A stretch of DNA of 64,000 nucleotides, from the NCBI GenBank assembly GCA_027886175.1, contig JAJNNQ010000075.1, positions 63,132,001 to 63,196,000 on the forward strand, read 5' to 3'. The notes under the pieces are model-generated. The model was not told the DNA's origin. It did not search any database and saw only the letters and a list, made by a program, of their open reading frames with translations. This stretch comes from Phylloscopus collybita (taxonomy: Eukaryota; Chordata; Aves; Passeriformes; Phylloscopidae). The translations under genes and the position numbers were made by a program. Numbering within the stretch: position 1 is the first letter of the stretch; each line of letters starts with the position of its first letter. Positions 13,801-26,699 of this stretch are shown here, piece after piece.

Positions 13801-16800
13801 TTCTTATTAACATTTAGAATTATTCAGTAAGAGTACTTGTTCCAGGTGTATCCCAAGATCTCTGTGCAAGGGAAAAATATAATAATAAAGTAAAATGTAT
13901 TTTGCAATTATATTTTCAATAATTCTACTTTCAACTTTTATCACCATTTGTGATTTTTTTTATTGTTCACTTTACATGCTTTTTCTCAATAAAACAAATA
14001 TTGATCACTCATGATCAAGACTTCTGTCCTTTTTTGAGAGGTAATTTACACAAGACCAAAATTGTATGCCATTTTTCTAATATTATGGTATATTCCATTT
14101 AACTAATGGTATTATTAAAATAAATATTCTTGAAAAGGTCTGGTATCTAAACTATTTTAGATCAATTGTATTACTTCTTTAAAGGAGTGCTGAATAGCTC
14201 TTTCATGAAAACTGAATAGTCTGTTTCACGTTCAGTTAAAGGTAATAATAGAAGTTAATCCTAATAAATTGCAACAAATGAAAAAAAAATAGATTCATAT
14301 ACCATGCTGTTTACTTAACCACTTAAAACCTGTAATGTACTTAGAGTTGAACTTAAGAAAAGATTCACAAAATTGTGTTTTAAATTATGTAGAGGAGTGT
14401 AACACTGTAATTTCCATCATTGCTAAAAAGCAGAAGATTGAAAAATCTCTTTCATATAAACCCACAATGAAACTTTGATGACAAATTTGTCACACTAGCA
14501 ATAAAGGAACTTTAATACCATAGTTACTATAGCTGTAGTTTTACTTACAGCCATTGATGTTAAATACAGGCATTTGGCAAAAGAAACTGTCATTCTATTT
14601 TCTGACCTTTTAGTGAGGTGGTTGTTAGTAGCACTCCATCTTGTTTTTTGACAGAATTAAGATCTATTTTTTTGCTAAAACCATCCTGGATAAGTTTATA
14701 TCAAGAAGTAGCTTTTCTGTGTTACTAGAAAAATTAAGGTATTTACTGTCTACATGAAATTAGTTACATGTCATGTATGTAGCACCACTGAATGTGTTGC
14801 TGCTAGAAACTAGGGTTGTTTAGATGCAATTTTTATATTAAGTGGTTTCGGTTATATAAAAAGATCTCTATACCTGTGTGTGAGCTGCTCACTGTTGTGT
14901 AAAGCAGAAAGAAAAAAAAAAACAACCTGTTAAATTTTGTACATTTTCTATTTTATGTTCCTGAGGGGGAAAAAAATTAAAAATCCAAAACAAAACAAAA
15001 CAAAGCAAAAAGCCCACAAAATTTAAAAATATCTCAGTCCATTTCTCTTAATAAATTTTATCTGAGGGACTAAAAATAGCCCCTCTTCTGTGAGCCATGG
15101 GTTTTTGTTTGTTTGTTTTGGGTTTTTTTTTTGGGGGGGGGGGTTGGGTTTTTTTGGGGTTTTGTTGGGGGTTTTTTGGTTTGGGTTTTTTTTTTTTTTT
15201 TTTTTGGTTTGGTTTGGTTTGGTTTGATTTGGTCTGGTTTGGGTTTTTTTGGTGACTGTTTTGTACAGATGCATAGAACTGGAGGTCAAGATAGGAATTT
15301 GCCCAAAAACAGACATGGTAGAAGACCTAACAAGAGGACAAAATTAAATTCAAGCAGCATCAAGGACCCAGGTGTTAAGATGCATCTTTTTACTACTTGA
15401 TTCTTTGGTCACAGCTCTTTATAATTATTCCAGCTGATTCTACAATGATTGTGAAGGTAGATCTACCAAAAGGTGTGTCATTACAAAACTAAAATATGCA
15501 GAGCCTTTGCTGATTATAATTCATTCTTACTCTTGAGAAGATGTTGACTCGTATGCTTGATGACTTCCTCCTCTGTTTTGAAAAGCAGTACAGGATGGTT
15601 AGATTCCATCTAAGGAACCTGTTATAGGACCAGATGAGACATATGCTTAATATCACACTGGGATATCTGGAAGGATTTCTTTACTGTATAAAGAAACACA
15701 GTACTCCCTATTCTTCCACTTCATTAACAGCACTTAGTTGCTTCAGCTTTGAAATGAGAATTTACTACTTTCCAGTCTAAAGATGAGTGCAATATTGGCA
15801 AGCAAAGAAAAATCTATAAACATACACCTTTGTTTTATGTGCTCAGCAATCTCTGAATAGTCCCACAATTTTAACACCAGGGAAAATCCTTCCTCCTAAA
15901 TTAGGTAGCTGCTGTAAAGCTCCATTTGTAACAGCTTTTAGAATACAAGATGTCTTGAAGGGATACTGAATACATATCTGTAGAAACATCTTCTCTTTAT
16001 TTAAACATCCTGAAGTTAAGAGGAAGAGGACTGTAATTTATCCCATCAACAAAAGCAAGAGAACTTTAACATCAGGGACATAGGTAAAAAGTAATAGTTA
16101 TCAAATACCATATACATTTATGTGATGTTGCCATTGACATATATTTAGCCAGATATATGTTGTCAGGATAAAACTTCAGGGAAGGGAAAAATTCAGGCTT
16201 TCATAGATTTGAGAAGGGGTGTTTGAGACCCTATGGATTAAAAGTGTATGAAGTGTAAGTGTCTTTCTCCAGTTACACAGAGATGAAACTTCAATGTTTT
16301 CTGGCATGAGAGTATTTTAGAGATAAATCATATCTCTCTCCTTCCTACAAGTCTAACAAGTTTTCTAAGGAAAATCAAACAAAACAAAACACACAACAAT
16401 CTCACCTTCCCCCTTCTCCCCTTCCTTGTCCCCCAAAATGTTCTAGGTGCTTGAAAAGCTTTGTAAAAAAAATTTAAATTGACATATAGTTCATATATAT
16501 ACTGATTTTTAGATATACCTCTTGAAAATATCCCGAAAATGGAAAAGAAATGAAAGTTGTACTTATTTTGTAGTGACCTGAATTTAGCATCAGATGTTAA
16601 AATCAAGACATGAAATTTTGGTAGAGAGATAAAAGTCGGAACAGAGACCTGACCACATGCCGGATGATATTAGTGGCAGATGTGATCGTCAGAAGTGTGA
16701 TGGCATTTCCTCTGAATAGGCGAATGTACTCTTCAAACTTTGATGTTAACATGATTAGCAATGAAAGTATGCTTTGTTCCTTTGCCTTCACATGGTCTCA

Positions 16801-18560
16801 ATATTGGCAGTTATCGTTTACTTGTATTTTTAAATCAAATATTATCCTGCCCTGTATTCATGTGCAGATGCTTTGCACAATGCTGCTTTTTCTGTTGGAC
16901 CTAAAAGAAAACTGTGAATCATTGTACTGAACAGAAGCTATTTTTTTTTCCTCTCTTCTACTCAATCCACACATTTGTATTTCCTAGTTTCATACTGGAA
17001 GCTACAGTACCATGCTTTCCATACAACACCAATAAGCCTATTACTTTGTCCATTGCCCCCAGAAACCATTAATTGACTGCAAACACAAATTTATTGCAAA
17101 ATGACTGCAGCTTTATTAAGCAACAGGATTTACAGGCAATAACATAATCAATAGAACATTAATATATCACATAATTAAGCAGTTCTTACAAGCTGTGCCT
17201 GTAGCCTTAAATACAGGCTGGTGATAGCTGTTGTCCAAAAACTATTCAAATCATTATTTCTAGAAAGGGAAAATACATATCCTCCTTTAATTGTAGGCAA
17301 AATGTCCTGTTTATCCCATACACATACTTATTAATCACCTAAAAATTCTCATCTCTCTGTCTTAAAAAAATAAGAGTTATGTAAGATTTTTACTATAATG
17401 CAAGTTAGAACACCAAGGTATGCTCTTGAGAACATACTGGAATAAACTTTTTTATTTGAACTCCTATAAGTAAGCCTGGCAGTCAGTGATGCTTTCTGGA
17501 TTTTGAACATTACTTGCGAGAGTGAAGATGGCACAGCAAGCAAAATTCTTGCACATTAGGTTACTACTGAATGTCTTTCAGCTGCTGCAATAAATCTGGG
17601 TGTACTTATGGAGTTCTGTGAACCTAAAATAGAGTTTACTATTTCCATGAACTCCATTTGCTCATGAATGAATGACACTTGAGATGATGGAATCTGTTAA
17701 ATGGTATATCTCAAGAGCCAAAATGGTCTTGAACACATAACTTTCCCAAAACTTGCACGAACAGTCTCTGAAGTTCTATGACTTTTTTTTTAGCCAAAAT
17801 ACTAGTAATTCTTAGTACACGGGGACATGTAAACCTGGAAAGCCATGTCTGCAGTGCCCTACTGGAATGTGGTTCTGTTGGCAGGCCCGAGGTCAAATTT
17901 CCTTACTACTTCCATGTACTTTTCAACTGTTCTCTGGTGTATGGTAGGCACGTTGTTGCTTGAACAGTGAAATGTCTGGGACAGAACAATGCAAATATCC
18001 AATACCTCCAGTATATATACCCCCCCATACAGCCTCAATACCAGTACTCTGCAGTGTCTCTCCAGAAGTACATAAGCCTATCCATTCTCACAAGACTTTG
18101 TGGAATTAGACCATGAGATCTTCATGCCATAACCCTGTTCCTCCTTTCTGCATCCAAAATGCCTCTCCTCAAAAAAATATGGCACACATACATCCCTCAT
18201 TTCTAGGTATGGCACCCAAACAAATTACAGTATGCTACTGCTGAGAAATCACCAAATCATGAGAGAATCTGGACAGAATTATTTTATTAAAGCATAGTCT
18301 GGGAAAGTCAGATGCAGCAACTCTAATTTTATAGAAACCACTGACAATTTGGACCAAGCCAACTTAATGCAGAGAGGAAAGCGTTGACACATGGAGGAAG
18401 AAAATTGGTAGAGCCTTACAAGCCAGAGGCAGCAACTCTGACTGGAAGGAGGCTGTGTATAAGGAGGTCCATCATAAGACTGCTGTGCAGCTTCTTCTAT
18501 TCCTGGAATGGAAAACGGGAAGACAGATCTCCAAACTAGTAGCTCAAAACATGAAGGAGA
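13801..18560. other. AT-rich intergenic DNA, no gene seen
   Basis: Contains the G/T-rich tract at 15101-15252 and otherwise only short chance open frames. No splice-linked coding exons, RNA genes or mobile elements were recognised. Confidence 0.65.
15101..15252 (+). repeat. G/T-rich tract with GGTTT pentamers
   Basis: The tract opens with GTTT tetramers, passes through a run of about eleven G and long T runs, and ends in a short tandem array of GGTTT pentamers at about 15205-15241, two of them imperfect. The G11 run and repeated GG groups make it a candidate G-quadruplex former on the plus strand. It resembles the tract at 3945-4120 in composition but not in unit order. Confidence 0.9.
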
Positions 18561-18563
18561 AAA

Positions 18564-18624
18564 GGATGCCCCTAAAGTATGCTTTAAAGGATGCTTTAAA
18601 CGTACCTCTAAAGGATACTTTCAG
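18564..18624 (+). repeat. Imperfect 12-bp tandem repeat, 4-5 copies
   Basis: Successive 12-mers starting at 18577, 18589, 18601 and 18613 read GTATGCTTTAAA, GGATGCTTTAAA, CGTACCTCTAAA and GGATACTTTCAG, with a possible fifth degenerate copy before them. The period is a multiple of three, so it leaves short repetitive open frames in two phases. I see no sign that these are translated. Confidence 0.8.
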
Positions 18625-19329
18625 AGAGAAAGACAGCAAAACATCTGCCATTCACATAAGCCTATAAGTGACCTCTTCCTCTCATTTGCTTTGAAGGACC
18701 TTCCAACCTAGCAAGGCAAACTCTTTAGCTTCTTTGAAATCACTGCCTAGGGGCAGTGAGAACTATTCCAAAGATATCCACTGCCCAGCACCATGCTTCC
18801 AGGGTAGCAACCTCCTCCATTATGCATCTACAAATTATTCTTCCATCACACGTGTGTGAGCATGACTCACAAGCCAGGGACTGGTTATTTTCTTATACTG
18901 TGTAGGATATAGTTCTGCAACACCTATAGTCATCTGAAAAACCCATTTCGGATATATGCAGACTATCCTCCCTACTCCTAGTGAGGAGGAACAATTGTCT
19001 TTTGCTGGTTCCCTACTCCACAAGCTTCTCCACTTCAGAACTTTCCAAGGAAATTACTCAACATTTCTAGGAAGCAAGATGATCAAATCTTTAAGGGAGA
19101 TTTACAGTAGAAAACACCAAGACACTGTTCATTCTGTAGAAAAGGAGGCAGAGTGAAGTAGATCACTTTTAGACCAGACTTCACACAATTTCACCATTGC
19201 TCTGAGGGACTCTTGATTTACACACAACACACATACATAACTAGTTCTATCAATGCTGTCTGAACATGAGGATGAACATGGATGTAAGCCCAGAATTCCC
19301 TCTGGCAGAGAACTGTGTATTATCAAACA

Positions 19330-19330
<1 letters not shown>

Positions 19331-19373
<43 letters not shown>

Positions 19374-19390
19374 AAAAAAAGAAAAAAAAA
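19331..19390 (+). repeat. Poly(A) run (A41) with two interrupting G
   Basis: Forty-one uninterrupted A residues (19331-19371) are followed by two shorter A runs separated by single G. Poly-Lys and poly-Phe open frames across it are artefacts. No element body or target-site duplication was recognised beside it. Confidence 0.95.
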
Positions 19391-22300
19391 CCACCACAGA
19401 TCAAAAGCAGTGTCCCAGGAGAATCTCACAATCTTATCCATTCTGGACACTTTCTTAGGAATAACTGGGCAAACAGCCCAAAGCCTGATCTGGTTAGAAT
19501 TGCACATCAGGTTTATACATTTGACAACAATTAAATATTTTTGTACTTTCAAACATGTGTTTGTTCTCTGGACTTAAGGTCCTTTGGGACTGCCCTTAGC
19601 TCTACTGCTGTTTTCTTTGTCTTCCTTTTGAGATCATCATGCACATGCTTGGATCCCAGGAGATGGGAGCCTCTGCACATTCAGGTATGGACTAATGGTC
19701 TCTCACAGAAGACCTGGGAGTCTCCAATCTCATTCCAAGGAAAGGTTTGAAAAACATGACTGCCAAGTGCAAAAGATATTCTCCCTGGGATCAGGGATAT
19801 GAGATAATGTGCTACTTCTGACTAGGAGGTGCACTGCCAGCATTTTTTTACCATGCTTTGAAACTAATGTAAGGAATGGCTTCTGTCAGACAGAACAGTA
19901 GTATTCTTGGATCAAGATTAGCAGAAGACTGGCCAGGACGACAGACTGTGATGTTTGTGATGATGTCTTGGGAGCAGTATCCCATTGCTCACCATTTCCA
20001 AAAGTTCAGGAAAATTACATCCATATACGCTACGTAGTGGGTTCAGGAGTATGTTTTCTGATGTAGAATAATGATGGAGGCTGGTATTCAGTAAGGAATG
20101 ACTTCTTTTTTTCTTTAGTTTTACAGGAAGTTCAATTTAATTTTTTTTCAAGTAATGGGGGAGAAGAATGTTTTCAGGTTCAAGAAGGAAGGGAGAGTAG
20201 AGTCAGGAAAGAGGTCTGGTCTAGAGAATAGTCAGTCTGTTTGCTGACAGCAGCCTGCTCTTACAGGAACCAAGGGAGAGACTCCTAGCTGCTAAGAGAA
20301 CAAAGAAGAGAAACAAAAAGGAGAATATCATTTGAAAGGAAGGACAAGGAAAGAGAGAGAAAAGACAAAAGTCTCGAAGCCAGGAAAAGGCACTGAGAGT
20401 AGGTGATGAAGATGGCCAATGAACATTTACACAAATGGCTCTCAGCCATGCCTGTTCCATTCCAAGAATAACTGACTGAAGCCACATCCATGGTCAATGA
20501 GCCGAGAGCCCTAAGTGCTTATTGTCAGGAGAAACTGGAGATTGTAGCTCCAAAGGTAAGAGCCACTCAAAAGAGATGCATGTGGAAACCCTTTTATATA
20601 GGTGATTGTACCCAAGACCCGAAATGCCTGCACTGTGGATGCAGATAGTACTCAAAGAGTGTTTTCTGCAGAGATGTGACAAACTTGAATGAGTCTCTCA
20701 GAGATTATAAGAGGTTATCAAACAAATGTAGATAGGGTCAAGTACCATAAGCTCAATATTATTCTGAGGGGGAGGGGGAAAAAGGGCAAACCCAACACCC
20801 TAGTGAGACCAACAACATGCACACACCCCTTGTGATGGAAAAGCAATCAAGAGGGACAATTTTTTGGGGGGAGAACAGAACTCCTGCTATGCTTCTCTAA
20901 TCTTCCATATAACTTGCATAAATTGTTAAGGGAGGACCTAGGCAAAATGTAGAACTTGTCTTGCCTGAGAAAGCCATGTGTCTGGGCATTTCAAAGAGGA
21001 AACATCTTACAAGCTCCTTCTGAGAGCATCCTCATACCCAGATAGTAGCCACACAAAATTTAGCGCAAGGTGGGAGTTCATTAGCCTCCTGGTGGATTTA
21101 CCACAGATTACCAGCAGTATACAAATTTCCTGTGTTCACAATATATCATCTCCTCTTACCTCTTGTCTCCATGTAGTCACTTAGATTCATGGAGTGGACC
21201 TTATGAGCAAGGCCTTGAGGAACAATTCTAACATACACGTGCAAACACACATGCAATAATAGAAGCCTATATAATTTTTTTAAAAAAGTAATTGGTGACA
21301 TGAATTGGTTTCTACTTCCTCCTCTGCTCTATTGCTTCCATTTCTTGTAAAGTTAGTAAGAAGATCACAGCAGAGAAAATGTAACTTGAGAAGGAATTTA
21401 TATGTTCTTCAAATTATTCTTCTCCAATGGTAGATGCTGAATTAAAGCATCAAAATCTTCTTAAACGTCTGGAAAGTAAGCCACAGGAGACACACATGTT
21501 GTACACCTCCATATCCCATTCCCCTCAGAAGATTATAATGTCTTCCATTAGAACACTACTATGTATTTTAATTTTATCAGAGGCACCATCAGCACCACTA
21601 CACTCTTCATTGTATGAATGACAAATGGCACACTATTTTGTTCTCATTTGTTCTTAAAAACGCCCTCTACTAAAAACTTTATGCTCTGTGACATTATCAG
21701 CATTTGTTAATTCATATTCTCAAACACATTCTGAACTGCTGAAATTCTATTTTTGCTGTATCCATCCTCGTAAGTCTCTTGCTCCCTTACACAACCTAAA
21801 CCATGCCTGTGTCAGGTGAAAAAACTTCACCTTGTCCTCTCTGTCTGTAGGAGAACTACATATCTAGATATGTTTACCTTAATCTCACTTCACAAAACAG
21901 TTTTTGTCAAGATTTCAAAACTGAATTTCCTTTTTCAAAAAAATAGTCCATTTTAGATATAGTTTTGTATGTGAAGTTGTAAATTATTTATCTTTTTATA
22001 AAAAACACTTCAAGGATTTGCCTGATGTTTTTAGAAATTTGTTCATAAAACCCCTTGCTTATAAATTTTCCCAACGTTTTTTTTTTCCTAGATAGTCAAG
22101 ATATTAGTAAAATTGAAGAGACCAAGAGTAGGTCCCTCAATCAATTCTTAATCACTGAAATATATGGAGTAATTCTGAAATATGTTTTTGGGTTAAAAAC
22201 AAACAAACAAACAAACAAAATGCCCTTGATCTTAAGGCATTTCTTACAATTGTAACACTTTCTAGGGCAAGCTGCTCTGATGACTCCAGTAAGAATAAGC

Positions 22301-22637
22301 ATAGTCTGTAAACACCAGGTTGTTTTCACTACATAACTAAGTATGGATTTCAGTGTGTTAATCCAGACATGACAGCCAGAATGTTTCTAGTGACATCATG
22401 GGAGTTGATGACACTGTGGTGAATACATTATGAGTATGTGGATGCAGTTTAACTGCACCAGTTGTGGCTCTACCACTCACCTGCTGTCACTCTGAGTCTT
22501 TGAAACATCCCATTACACCTGAGTCTCTGTCAAGTGAAAATCCTAATTCAGAGGCTCAGGTTCCCATTTCTGCCATAAACAAAGCATAACTTGGGGAAAG
22601 CTCTTCTCTACCTCTGCATTGCCATCCTCCGCTGGTC

Positions 22638-22934
22638 TCACAGAGGTAGTGTTTCTTCATTACATTCTCTGCAGATCTCATCTAGTACTGTTTCACCTGT
22701 TCCAGGACAGTGGCTTTCTCCAATGCCATACAGAGCCATTTTTAAAATGATTCCAGGTACTGCTATTGCAAAGCACGGAAAAACAATAATCACTTCCCCT
22801 GGGATTGTGAGTCTGAGCTGTTTGCTCTTTGATAGCCTAAAAATAATTACAATGCATATATTTGAGCAAACCATTACTATCCTAGTAGAACCAAAGGCTA
22901 TGGATGAGAATTTTAAAAAAGTAATTAAAAGCAA
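22638..22934 (-). other. Unassigned open frame with hydrophobic segments
   Basis: A 98-codon frame reads through two hydrophobic stretches separated by a basic segment. On the minus strand an acceptor-like CATCCATAG precedes it at about 22915. An even longer frame (22591-22980) is open on the plus strand, so chance is the default explanation. I do not recognise the peptide in either direction. Confidence 0.1.
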
Positions 22935-23390
22935 GAGTTTGTATAGTAATCTACGCAGTTTATCTTGCCCTTTGTTCTGAAATGTCTGGTAAAAGATCCT
23001 ATGAAGTGCAGTATGGTAAAACTAACACTGATCTGAACTGTTTAAATTACTTACATGTCCCCACTGTTGCTTTCAATTAATGTATGGATTTTCTTGAAAT
23101 CAAGCTCATCAGAGCCTGTATGTAAATTCAGTGATCCTGGATAAAAAAAAAAATTCATTTGCCCATGACTTTTTCAAGTTACTTATATAGGAGAAACATT
23201 ACTACAACAATTTTATTATTTCTGCTGCTGTATCATTATCAGATAAGAAAAAATCCTGAATTTGAGTCAAATTATTGTTTTATTTTTCAAATTTTGCAGC
23301 ACCTAGAATGAATAGATGGAGGAGTCCTCTTCACAATCATGTGTGAATATTCCAAGCAGCTATTTCTAATACCACAGCTTGCACCTTATG

Positions 23391-23660
23391 CTATTCTAAA
23401 TGGGTATTCATTCCTCCAACTGTTGTGAGGCGAATTGCTAATATTCGATTATCAATAGTGATGCCACAAGGAAAATACAATCGTATAACAGGGATCACCC
23501 CAAAGTCAAAACCTAAGTATATAAGGATTGAGATGAAAGAAATCAATATAAATATTGAGAGGGCAGCGGGACAAGGCTCTGCAGAGGTGGACTTGCTAAC
23601 CCTAAACCCTTCCACCTGAATTATAACAAGTAAATCAAAGCACTCGTAGATCTGGATCAA
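23391..23660 (-). other. Unassigned open frame with one hydrophobic segment
   Basis: A 90-codon minus frame contains one strongly hydrophobic stretch rich in Ile, Leu and Phe. A shorter plus frame overlaps it. It lies about 450 bases upstream, in minus-strand order, of the other hydrophobic frame at 22638-22934. Nothing links the two as exons beyond orientation, and no family is recognised. Confidence 0.1.
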
Positions 23661-24099
23661 GGCACTTTCCAGCTTTGCTTTAGTGACAAGGGAATGGGCA
23701 TTACCCAGAAGCTGTAGGGTGATGTTCAGAGACAGCTAACAAACCACCAGCTCAGCTTTTCTTTTCCACAGGGCAAGCACTCTGAATGCTCCTCCTCCCC
23801 TTAACTTGCTGAAACTTGCAGTTGTGATTCACAACCTGACCAACACTGATAGATAACAAACCACTGACCTTGAGGGCGGCTTTGTATGTCAGCCTTCTTA
23901 TTGCGTTGAGTCACCGCACTCCTCGTGTGTGTTATTTTAAGTAGCACATTTATCAGCCAGTACCAAACAGAATACGTGGCCATGTGTATTTTATTAGTGG
24001 AGTTTGAGTATTAAAAAAAGAAAAATCGGAAAAAAATAACTGCTTTATTTAAAAAAAAAAGGGCTTGAAGGCTCTGATACACTTTAAAAATCTTGTTTT

Positions 24100-25120
24100 C
24101 AGTTACAACATAAGGAATCTATATAGATGCTAATGTTTGCATTTGTAGCTTTTCCAGATTTTTTCCCCAGCACACCGCAGTATAGCAATATCAGAAATAT
24201 ACCATTCCCCATAACAGGACACATCTGTGGTGAATCTGCACAGAAGCAATTAATTTCCTTGCGGTATTTTTACACTGGGGTCTTAATGCAATTCCCCACT
24301 ATACAAACAAAAAGCTTGAGACAGCTCCTGCTGCCTGATAAAAAAAAAAAATCAGATTGAGAAGGGCTGTTTGGCCTAGGACTGCTACAGGCAATGACTT
24401 GTAATGAGGCATCCCAACACTAATTATGAAGCTTATTAAAGAGAATTGTTTAAGTTGTACTAGAGTGCATGCTATAATCACGTTAAGGGAGATATGCATA
24501 CTGAATTGGGGTTCTTCAGGTTTTTCCCTTAGAGAAGTGGACCCACTACTTAATGAAGCCAATTTGGGTCTCCATTTATAGCAGCAATATCACTGTGCTT
24601 GGCAGACTGGTCAAGATGAATTTGATGGAAAGGCAGGTGAGAACCCCAGCAGCTTGGTGATAATTCACACATCATAGCCTTCACAACTAACTAACATCGC
24701 AGGAGAGTGGGCCAAGAAACTGTCAAAAACAAATACTTTCAATCCAGGATTTTATTATTAAACTTCTCCCAATTGTTCAGTAAGGTTGAAAAAGCAATAT
24801 TTCAGTGTACTGTTTCAGGAAAGGAAAAAAAAAAAAAAAAAAAGATTAATAAAGATGTTAGGAGGCTGAACTGCTGTGAGATTTGTTTAATTATTCCCCA
24901 CAGTACTGCCCCAGCAATCTGCTGACATTTAGCCCCGACCTTGCAAATCCTCAGTAAATATTAATATATCAACTCAAACAGGGACCGTTGTTTTATTGGT
25001 TCACGGAGCTCAGAGAGATTCGCCACAGCAGTGAAAAATAATGTGCAGAACTGAGGAAGAACGGCTCCTTTGATATCACCTTCTGCTGCACACATGTGCT
25101 GGGAGCATCAACAAAATGGA
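24100..25120. promoter_or_regulatory. Candidate conserved non-coding element cluster
   Basis: No coding potential is apparent. Core TAAT/ATTA homeodomain sites recur, e.g. CACTAATTATGAAGC near 24418 and AATATTAATATATC near 24960, together with an octamer-like ATATGCAT near 24492. The DNA is complex and free of simple repeats apart from two A runs. Such TAAT-dense unique sequence beside a developmental regulator is typical of conserved enhancers. Conservation itself cannot be seen from one sequence, so this is inference. Confidence 0.3.
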
Positions 25121-25228
25121 AATTCTGTTACTTTGCCACAGCTGTAGAGTGACACTTCAGATGCCTTTGCTTCCCTTTGTACAGCCTGCTGGAATAATCC
25201 CAAAACCACAGTGGCAAGAGATTAGAAA

Positions 25229-25291
25229 ACACACACACGCACGCGCGCGCGCACATATACACACACAGGGCGGAAGAGAGAGAGAGAGAGA
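25229..25291 (+). repeat. AC / CG alternating repeat followed by (GA)n
   Basis: The stretch runs ACACAC, then GCACGCGCGCGCGCAC, then ATATACACACAC, a short break, and (GA) dinucleotides to about 25291. Alternating purine-pyrimidine DNA with a CGCG core is the classic composition for left-handed Z-DNA. Confidence 0.95.
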
Positions 25292-25699
25292 TCACATTTT
25301 ATTATCTGACACAGTGGATATTTTAATAATGGTAGGCTCCCACCTTAAAACCTAATAAGCTTTGCCAAGCACACTGAACATGCTAAAAAGAGCCAAGGAG
25401 AGCTGAGTGCAATCTAATGGAATCTGTTTACTATGATGACTTTGCTGTTTGCCTTCGTGAGTGCCACATAAACTTCTTTTTTCTCCAAACAGTTGCCCCC
25501 ACTGACTACTTCTGATGTATTTTATGTGCCTGCAGTCCTCACAAATCCTAACAAAGCACCCCAAATTTATTTTCTCCCTTTTGTTTGCTTGCCTCAAATG
25601 TAAATGTACATTATTAAAATATCTTCTCATAACTATACCTCCATTACTAATAGACGAGTGTTTGATGTGGGTCAACACTGCATCCAAAATTCTTGGGTT

Positions 25700-25940
25700 T
25701 AGGGGAAAGGGCTGCTGTGCAACATTTGGCATTCAGATGTATTGAGCTGCAGAGTTAATGCGTGATTAATTTTATTCATAAAAATGTTAATCACTTCATT
25801 GTGAGATCTCTTTAACATTCTGTGCACTGAACACCTTTTAACTTCTTTTTCACACAAGCTCACAAATGTATTTAATATTTTCAAACATTCTGTTATTACC
25901 AATAACACTGGTAATTAAACATACATTTAAAATGCAATAA
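25700..25940. promoter_or_regulatory. TAAT-rich candidate regulatory element
   Basis: This AT-rich block contains repeated homeodomain-type cores, including GAGTTAATGCG, GATTAATTTTATTC, GTTAATCAC and GGTAATTAAAC, within about 180 bases. Open frames are absent or short. An enhancer role is inferred from site density and the location about 7 kb beyond the IRX1 3' end. Confidence 0.3.
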
Positions 25941-26699
25941 AAAGCTGGCAAGTAACAGCACGACACCGAACACAAATGGAAGTCCATTGCCCACTGCCAC
26001 TCCCGTGCCCCCTCCCCCTTGGCAGCAACTGACCAGTTTCTTTAATGTGCACTTGTTTGCAGAGTCCCAGAGGCATTTTTATCCCTCGAGCCTACTCCAA
26101 CCCTCATTGACACAGCCGAATACCATGAAAATAATACAGCCATGTAGCAAGGTATAGATGGTTCTAAAAATACTTCTGTTCTCGGGGAAGGGAGGATCAC
26201 AGTGTTGGCCACATCATGGCAGGTTGGGGGCTCCGAGGGGGTTGTTTTGGGTTGGGATGGGGTTGGGGTTTTTTTTTCAGACAAGCAGTCAAGCCTCATC
26301 TGAGAGTAGTGTCAGGCACTGGTGGGTGTGCCGGCTGCACTCACTGACTTCTTGTTTCCAGCTGGGCAAGGCTATTGTGAGTGTATTCAGCCAATGCACT
26401 CATGAAACTGGATAAATGGATTAGTGGATCAGAGACACCATCGGCATCTTCAAAAGGAAAACAGCAGCCTGCAAAAAGACTGACATTTGTGTACTGGGGC
26501 AGAGGGTGTGTGAATGCTCTGCCTCCTCCAAAGGGACAAGACAGTGATAAACTTTCCACACTGACCACCTCACTTTGTGCTACAATTGACCAACAAAATA
26601 AATGGATTGCTTCATTGTTTTTGAACCGTAGGCAGCACAGGGAAAGCGCTCCTTGTGCAGCAACAAAGGACAATGTATTGTGTGGGGCCAACAGCTCAA

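Larger units (their letters stand above)
18625..24090. other. Intergenic DNA, no gene assigned
   Basis: Holds the A41 run at 19331, a (CAAA) stretch at about 22197-22220 and the unassigned hydrophobic open frames at 22.6-23.7 kb. No CR1 fragment, RNA gene or recognisable coding exon was seen. Confidence 0.6.

Noticed and set aside
19250..19577. Poly-Lys and poly-Phe frames
   Set aside because: Translation of the A41 run.
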